A DNA stretch of 64,000 nucleotides, from NCBI RefSeq assembly GCF_037943105.1, contig NZ_CP149803.1, positions 2,336,001 through 2,400,000 of the forward strand, given 5' to 3'. The stretch's first letter is position 1. Each line of letters begins with the position of its first letter. The translations under genes and the position numbers were made by a program. Under the pieces are notes generated by a model, which saw only the letters and a list, made by a program, of their open reading frames with translations, was not told the origin of the DNA and ran no database searches. This document shows positions 58,892 through 64,000 of this stretch, piece after piece. Origin of the DNA: Pseudomonas sp. TMP9 (GTDB lineage Bacteria > Pseudomonadota > Gammaproteobacteria > Pseudomonadales > Pseudomonadaceae).

Positions 58892-60346
58892 ATGGCCTGG
58901 CCGACCTTACGGATCATCGCCTTTGTTAATGGCATCTTTCTCCTGACCCTGGCGATCAGCATGGCCGTGCCCATGCTAACGCTGGTGTTATTTGCGCGGC
59001 CTAACGAGCTCAACACCTTTCTCTGGCCGAGCCTGATCACGCTTGTCGCGGGCTTGGCGATGATCGCCCAAGGCCGGCCTAAAGATGTGCAATTGCGCCC
59101 TCGCGATATGTACCTGCTGACGGTGTCCAGCTGGGTGCTGGTAGGGCTGTTTGCCTCACTGCCCTTTATGTTTTCTCTGCGTTTGGGCGTGACTGACGCG
59201 GTGTTTGAGAGCATGTCGGGCATCACCGCCACTGGCGCCACCGTGCTCAGCGGCTTAGACAGCATGTCGCCGGGGATTTTGATTTGGCGCTCGCTGCTGC
59301 ACTGGCTTGGCGGGATCGGCTTTATTGCCATGGCGGTGGCGATTCTACCCATGCTGCGAATCGGCGGTATGCGCCTGTTCCAGACCGAATCATCGGACCG
59401 CTCCGAGAAGATCATGCCACGCTCGCACATGGTCGCCAAATATATGATCGCGGCCTACGTGGGCATCAGCCTGCTTGGCTGCTTGGCGCTCTGGGTGGCC
59501 GGCATGGGCGTGTTTGATGCGATCAACCACACCATGTCCGCCATCGCCACGGGCGGGTTCTCCACCTCAGATCAATCAGTGGGCAAATGGACCCAACCGG
59601 GCGTGCATTGGGTCACCATCGTGTTGATGATTCTCGGCAGCTTGCCCTTCGTGCTGTTTGCTTCAATGTTGCGTGGTAACTACAAGGCGTTGATTCGGGA
59701 CCAGCAAGTGCGCGGCTTCCTCGGTATTTTGCTCAGTACCTGGCTGTTGCTCGGCACTTGGTATTACCTGAGCACCGATCTGCATTGGCTTGAAGCCATT
59801 CGCCATGTCGCGTTCAACACCACGTCAATCATGACCACCACCGGTTTTGCCCTCGGCGATTACACCCTTTGGGGGGGCTTTGCCGGCATGCTGTTTTTCT
59901 ACTTGGGGTTTATCGGGGGTTGCTCAGGCTCAACCGCTGGCGGCTTAAAGATATTCCGTTTCCAAGTGGCCTATGTGCTGCTTCGGGCCAACTTGATGCA
60001 GCTGATCCATCCCCGCGCGGTGATCAAGCAGCAGTACAACCGTCACCACCTGGATGAAGACATCGTCCGCTCGATCCTGACCTTCTCATTCTTCTTCACC
60101 ATCACCATCGCCGTGCTGGCACTCGGCCTGACGCTGTGTGGCTTGGACTGGATCACCGCACTCAGCGGTGCAGCCAGTACCGTCTCAGGTGTTGGCCCTG
60201 GCATGGGTCCGATCATCGGCCCGGCGGGCAATTTTTCTAGCCTGCCCGATACGGCTAAATGGTTGCTGACCTTCGGTATGCTGCTCGGCCGCCTGGAAAT
60301 CCTCACCGTATTGGTGCTGATGTTGCCGGCCTTCTGGCGGCACTGA
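58892..60346 (+). CDS. TrkH-family potassium uptake protein, second copy
   Basis: 484 residues, the same length as the copy 84 bases upstream and similar throughout. Pore loops: SGITATGATVLSG, AIATGGFSTSD, MTTTGFALGDY, and SGVGPGMGPIIG. The first and fourth loops differ from the first copy (TTTGST vs ATGATV; NVGPGLG vs SGVGPGMG). P. aeruginosa has one gene here, so this is probably a tandem duplication, with possibly different K+ affinity or Na+ tolerance. TrkA lies elsewhere. Confidence 0.92.
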   Translation: MAWPTLRIIAFVNGIFLLTLAISMAVPMLTLVLFARPNELNTFLWPSLITLVAGLAMIAQGRPKDVQLRPRDMYLLTVSSWVLVGLFASLPFMFSLRLGVTDAVFESMSGITATGATVLSGLDSMSPGILIWRSLLHWLGGIGFIAMAVAILPMLRIGGMRLFQTESSDRSEKIMPRSHMVAKYMIAAYVGISLLGCLALWVAGMGVFDAINHTMSAIATGGFSTSDQSVGKWTQPGVHWVTIVLMILGSLPFVLFASMLRGNYKALIRDQQVRGFLGILLSTWLLLGTWYYLSTDLHWLEAIRHVAFNTTSIMTTTGFALGDYTLWGGFAGMLFFYLGFIGGCSGSTAGGLKIFRFQVAYVLLRANLMQLIHPRAVIKQQYNRHHLDEDIVRSILTFSFFFTITIAVLALGLTLCGLDWITALSGAASTVSGVGPGMGPIIGPAGNFSSLPDTAKWLLTFGMLLGRLEILTVLVLMLPAFWRH

Positions 60347-60391
60347 GTCGTCTTGCTGCACGCTTGTTGCCGGCGCATGCAATTGATGCCG

Positions 60392-61393
60392 CTAGATACG
60401 CGTCCGGTATTCGCCTGGGGTGGTGTTAAACCAACGGCGAAACGCACGGAAAAAGTTGCTGGGGTCAGAAAACCCCAGCAGGTAGGAAATCTCCAACAAG
60501 GTCAGATTGGCCTGGCCCAAGTATTGGCCGGCCAGCTCGCGGCGCGTGTCGTCGAGCAGGTGCTGATAGCTGGTGCCTTCATCCTGTAAACGACGCTGCA
60601 AGGTGCGCTCGGATAAGAGCAGCGCTTGCGCCACCGCCTCACGCTTGGGCTCGCCTTGGGGCAACAAACGGCACAGCACTTGGCGCGCTTGATGGGTTAC
60701 CCGCGAGCCCGAAAACCGCGCCAAATATTCCCCGGCAAAACGATCGTGCAACTGTGCCAAGGCTTCATTAGCCGATGGCAACGGTGCATCTAAATCAGCC
60801 CGATCAAACAGCAAGGCATAGTGCTCGGCATCGAATTTCAGCGGGCACTGGAACACCTCTTGATAGGGCTGCAAATTCTCTGGCGCCGCGCCCATCAGGC
60901 TGACAAGCCGCGGACGCAAGGGCTTGCCGGTGAGCCAACGAGAAAATGCCAACGAATGCGCCAATGAAGCCTCAGCGCTCTGCCGCGCTGAAGGCAAGCG
61001 ATCGCCATGGATGGCCAGGAGCATTTCATAGCCTTCAGGGGTGGGGTGAAAACTGATGTCAGCGCCCTCGGCAATAATCCGCTGGTAGCGCACCAGCCGG
61101 GCGAAACCCTCCAGTAAATTGCGGCTGCTCATGACCGCATAGCCAACCACGTTGAATGCCGATGGCCGCTGGATTTTTGCCATGTTTAAGCCTATGGCCG
61201 GGTTGCCAGACGCTTGCACGGCCAAGTGCCAAAGACGGGTCATGGCATCCTGAGCAAAGCGCGCATCGGGGTCGCTTAACGCTGCATAGTCGAGGCCGAG
61301 CTGAGCAAACAGGCTGCGGCAATCAACATCGCCAAGTTCCAACGCCGCGACAATACCCGCAGCCCAGCTGGATGAAGTGGTACGTTCACTCAT
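60392..61393 (-). CDS. AraC-family transcriptional regulator, OruR-like
   Basis: 333 residues. The N-terminal part to about 200 is the AraC-type arabinose-binding-like domain of the OruR/VirS group. The C-terminal two helix-turn-helix units include SERTLQRRLQDEGTSYQHLL and ISYLLGFSDPSNFFRAFRRW, the family signature. It faces the Mpo1-like gene divergently, so it may control that or the genes nearby. The effector is not known. Synteny fits PA3215. Confidence 0.9.
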   Translation of the reverse strand: MSERTTSSSWAAGIVAALELGDVDCRSLFAQLGLDYAALSDPDARFAQDAMTRLWHLAVQASGNPAIGLNMAKIQRPSAFNVVGYAVMSSRNLLEGFARLVRYQRIIAEGADISFHPTPEGYEMLLAIHGDRLPSARQSAEASLAHSLAFSRWLTGKPLRPRLVSLMGAAPENLQPYQEVFQCPLKFDAEHYALLFDRADLDAPLPSANEALAQLHDRFAGEYLARFSGSRVTHQARQVLCRLLPQGEPKREAVAQALLLSERTLQRRLQDEGTSYQHLLDDTRRELAGQYLGQANLTLLEISYLLGFSDPSNFFRAFRRWFNTTPGEYRTRI

Positions 61394-61548
61394 GACTTGA
61401 TCTGTTCTTATTCGGGTACGAAGGGCGACGGAAGGATACTAAACTGGCACCGAATGTCAGTGGCCACGCGCTTAAGCCGACCTAGACTGATGGTTAGTCT
61501 TAACCGCTGCAACCCCGGCGGTAACATGAACATCATTGCGAGGCCCTT

Positions 61549-61866
61549 ATGACCAGCGAAACCAATACCCGCTTCAGCAGCTTCGCCGAGTTCTATCCCT
61601 ACTACCTGCAGGAACACAGCAACGCCATTTGCCGCCGCCTGCATTACGTCGGCAGCTTTTTGGTGCTGGGCATAATCGCCTACAGCGTGCTGACTCAGCA
61701 GTGGCTATGGCTGCTGGCCATCCCGCTGGTTGGTTATGGTTTTGCCTGGGTTGGCCACTTTGTGTTCGAAAAAAATCGTCCGGCGACCTTTGACTACCCG
61801 TTTTACTCGTTAATGGCTGACTGGGTGATGCTGAAAGATGCCTTTACTGGGCGCATCAAGTTCTAG
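61549..61866 (+). CDS. Mpo1/DUF962-like membrane protein
   Basis: 105 residues from ATG 61549. FAEFYPYYLQEHSNAICRRLHYVG holds the conserved HxxxxxRxxH-type pattern, followed by two membrane helices and WVGHFVFEKNRPATFDYPFYSL with the second His region. The yeast relative Mpo1 is an iron dependent dioxygenase acting on 2-hydroxy fatty acids. Whether bacterial DUF962 proteins do the same is not settled. It is divergent from the AraC-family gene. Confidence 0.88.
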   Translation: MTSETNTRFSSFAEFYPYYLQEHSNAICRRLHYVGSFLVLGIIAYSVLTQQWLWLLAIPLVGYGFAWVGHFVFEKNRPATFDYPFYSLMADWVMLKDAFTGRIKF

Positions 61867-62027
61867 CAGGCCAAACGCGGTCAAAGCGTGCGCAGCCTTT
61901 CGGTGAGCGCGCTTGGCGGTTGCGGCGGGCTTGGTTATGATCCTTGGCTTATTTTGCGCAGCCGAGTTGCTGCGCTATCAGGCACCCGGCAGAGGTGCCA
62001 GACGAGTAGCAGGGATTGTTCCATCGA

Positions 62028-63416
62028 ATGAATGACATAAACGCCCCACGAATTTCCATCCTGCCTGCACCGCCGCTGCGCGAGTATTACTCCCGTGTCC
62101 TGGCGTATATCACCATTGCCGCCAGCATTGCTGCGGGCACTTATGCCCAGCATTTCGGTTATGAAATTCTTTGGTCGGTGCCCTACGCCCTGCTCTATCC
62201 ACATTTGGCGCACCACCTAAGCCAGCGCCTTAAGCGCGATCACCCGCAGCGCACGGCCCTTTCTCTGTTATTTATCGATGCTGTACACGCTGGCGGCGTG
62301 CTTGCCCTGCTCGGCTTCTCGGTGGTGCCCAGCTTGATGTCGCTGCTGATTCTATTATTCAGTTCGCTGGTGATGGGCGGCCTTCGCTATCTTGGCCTCG
62401 CGGCACTGATTGCACTGAGCGGCGCAGTAATCAGCGCGGCTCTGCTCGGGATCAAGCCGAATATCCATACCCCAGCGCTGGTTGCACTGGTCAGTATCTT
62501 TTTCACCACCCTATATATTTGCATCACCGCCTACTTTGTGCACCAGCAGGGTCTGCGTTTGGCCCAAGTACGTAAGGACATTAGTCGCGAACAAGAAAAA
62601 GCCGCTCGCTTGTCGCGCAACTTAGCCAAGTACTTGTCGCCGCAGGTATGGGAGTCAATCTTCACCGGTAAAAAGAGCGTGCGCTTGGAAACTCAGCGCA
62701 AGAAGCTCACGGTATTTTTCTCTGATATTAAGGGCTTTACCGAGCTGTCGGAGGAGCTGGAAGCTGAGGCGCTGACTGACCTGCTCAACACCTACCTTAA
62801 TGAAATGTCGAAGATTTGCCTGAAGTACGGCGGCACTATCGATAAATTCGTCGGCGACTGCGTAATGGTGTTCTTTGGCGACCCGGCCAGCAAAGGCGCG
62901 AAGAAAGATGCCGTTAATGCTGTTTCCATGGCCATTGCCATGCGTAAACACATGAAGGTGCTGCGCCAACAGTGGCGCGCCCAAGGCATCACCAAGCCGC
63001 TGGAAATCCGTATGGGCCTCAATACCGGCTACTGCACGGTGGGTAACTTCGGTGCGGATACGCGCATGGATTACACCATCATCGGCCGTGATGTGAACCT
63101 TGCCAGCCGCCTAGAAAGCGCCGCTGAGTCTGGTGAAATCCTGATTTCTCACGAAACCTACTCACTGATCAAGGATGTGATCATGTGCCGTGACAAGGGC
63201 CAGATCACCGTCAAGGGGTTTACCCGCCCAGTGCAAATTTACCAGGTGGTGGACTTTCGCCGCGACCTTGGGGCCACCTCAAGCTACGTCGAGCATGAGC
63301 TGCCGGGCTTCTCTATGTACCTAGACACTAACGGCATCCAGAATTTTGACAAAGAGAAGGTCATCCAAGCCCTCAGTCATGCCGCTGACAAGCTGCGCGA
63401 TAAGGTCATTATGTAG
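62028..63416 (+). CDS. cyaB: MASE2-domain adenylate cyclase CyaB
   Basis: 462 residues from ATG 62028. Residues 1-190 hold a MASE2 membrane sensor domain with about six helices. The class III cyclase domain has LTVFFSDIKGFTELSEEL (metal aspartates), DKFVGDCVMVFFGDP and ADTRMDYTIIGRDVNLASRLE. CyaB is the main adenylate cyclase of P. aeruginosa (PA3217) and drives the cAMP-Vfr virulence path. Same length and order as PA3217. Confidence 0.94.
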   Translation: MNDINAPRISILPAPPLREYYSRVLAYITIAASIAAGTYAQHFGYEILWSVPYALLYPHLAHHLSQRLKRDHPQRTALSLLFIDAVHAGGVLALLGFSVVPSLMSLLILLFSSLVMGGLRYLGLAALIALSGAVISAALLGIKPNIHTPALVALVSIFFTTLYICITAYFVHQQGLRLAQVRKDISREQEKAARLSRNLAKYLSPQVWESIFTGKKSVRLETQRKKLTVFFSDIKGFTELSEELEAEALTDLLNTYLNEMSKICLKYGGTIDKFVGDCVMVFFGDPASKGAKKDAVNAVSMAIAMRKHMKVLRQQWRAQGITKPLEIRMGLNTGYCTVGNFGADTRMDYTIIGRDVNLASRLESAAESGEILISHETYSLIKDVIMCRDKGQITVKGFTRPVQIYQVVDFRRDLGATSSYVEHELPGFSMYLDTNGIQNFDKEKVIQALSHAADKLRDKVIM

Positions 63417-63593
63417 CACGGCTCACCCCACGATAGAGGCGTGTGTTTACACAGCTGCAACGCCCTCCCTCATCAGGCTTAATCAACGCCCCTCATGCCG
63501 CGGTCAACGCACGGTTGCAAGCTTGCATCGCACTGATTTCAAGCCGCGACTGCCCAGCCTACGTTACCCCCCCACTCAAGGCAACTGCCTGCT

Positions 63594-64000
63594 ATGAATC
63601 ATCGTAATGCGCTCTGGGCCATCCACCTTGGAGCCTTGCTGTTTGGCCTATCGGGGATCTTCGGTAAGCTGGCGAGCACTACCCCGCAGATGATCTCCGC
63701 CGGCCGCGCGCTCTTTGCCGTCGCTGCCTTAGTGCTGTTCGCTAAACTGCTCGGCAACGTGCGCCTGGTGCGCCTCGGTTTGCGCCAGACCAGCCTGCTG
63801 GCTCTCGGCGGACTGCTGCTTGGCGCTCATTGGTGGAGCTTCTTCGAAGCCGTACAAATCTCCGGTGTGGCCATCGCCACCCTCGGCTTTGCCAGTTTTC
63901 CAGCGTTTACCGTGCTGCTAGAAGGGCTGTTATTTCGTGAGCGCACCCGCGCCGTCGAGTACGCTATGGTGGCGCTGGTATGCTTGGGTTTGGTCTTGGT
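63594..64000 (+). CDS. EamA/DMT-family transporter, N-terminal part
   Basis: ATG 63594 begins NHRNALWAIHLGALLFGLSG, followed by about four to five membrane helices typical of EamA, with GRALFAVAALVLF and SFFEAVQISGVAIATLGFAS. The gene runs off the window at 64000 (135 codons seen), about half of the ten-helix family. It probably exports or imports small metabolites; substrate not predictable. A 177-base gap with no gene precedes it. Confidence 0.88.
   Translation, partial: MNHRNALWAIHLGALLFGLSGIFGKLASTTPQMISAGRALFAVAALVLFAKLLGNVRLVRLGLRQTSLLALGGLLLGAHWWSFFEAVQISGVAIATLGFASFPAFTVLLEGLLFRERTRAVEYAMVALVCLGLVL

Noticed and set aside
61480..61500. Inverted repeat AGACT...AGTCT as an AraC-family operator
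   Set aside because: Only five-base arms; AraC-family sites are usually direct repeats, so it is too weak to call.

Overview
The window reads as a Pseudomonas (sensu lato) chromosome. From about 28.9 kb onward the genes follow the order known from P. aeruginosa around PA3161-PA3217: ihfB, rpsA, cmk, the tyrA-aroA fusion, hisC2, pheA, serC, gyrA, mtnA, mtaD, ubiG, mupP, yciK, a diguanylate cyclase, rluB, later the Cpx-like two-component genes, trkH and cyaB. Typical Pseudomonas traits are the fused tyrA-aroA, the short intergenic inverted repeats of the REP type, and a Wzy-dependent O-antigen locus beside wzz/ihfB.

Region 1 (about 0.2-28.3 kb, all on the minus strand) is an O-antigen (B-band) locus, read from wzz at the right to a PglD-like acyltransferase at the left. 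It holds the full gene set for UDP-ManNAc3NAcA (wbpA, wbpB, wbpE, wbpD, wbpI), the amidotransferase trio that turns the 3-acetamido group into an acetamidino group (wbpG, hisH, hisF), the UDP-L-FucNAc pathway (wbjB, wbjC, wbjD), a 4-keto-sugar reductase (wbjF), the initiating phosphoglycosyltransferase, two cytosolic glycosyltransferases, wzx and wzy. I infer a three-sugar repeat unit. An 8-kb module (16.2-24.2 kb) lies between wbpB and wbpD. It holds a sugar aminotransferase, two methyltransferases, an acyltransferase, a WbqC-family protein, a beta-propeller protein, and three membrane parts that look like an undecaprenyl-phosphate sugar system: an EmrE-like flippase, a GtrB/ArnC-like GT2 and a GT-C-like enzyme with a DE motif after TM1. 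This module is the best candidate for an undescribed system, probably decorating the O-antigen in the periplasm. The GT-wzy-wbpI-wzx core (9.6-14.5 kb) is clearly richer in A+T than its flanks. The stretches 26.55-27.27 and 28.32-28.88 kb hold no convincing gene and look like relics.

Region 2 (28.9-41.96 kb, minus strand) is housekeeping: ihfB, rpsA, cmk, the aromatic amino acid and serine block (tyrA-aroA, hisC2, pheA, serC), gyrA and mtnA. Region 3 (42.1-46.9 kb, plus) holds mtaD, ubiG, mupP, yciK and a diguanylate cyclase with a candidate sigma-54 promoter. Region 4 (47.0-52.9 kb, minus) holds rluB, scpB, scpA, trpS (with a four-cysteine iron-sulfur-type motif), a YciO-type Sua5 protein and the PHP-domain protein Rnm. 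Region 5 (53.0-64 kb, mostly plus) holds yciI, a small coiled-coil membrane protein, a Cpx-like response regulator, Spy/CpxP-like protein and sensor kinase with a candidate CpxR box, a YdjA-type nitroreductase, two tandem TrkH potassium transporters, an AraC-type regulator, an Mpo1-like membrane protein, the MASE2 adenylate cyclase cyaB, and an EamA transporter cut by the window edge. I found no tRNA, rRNA, CRISPR array or intact insertion sequence.
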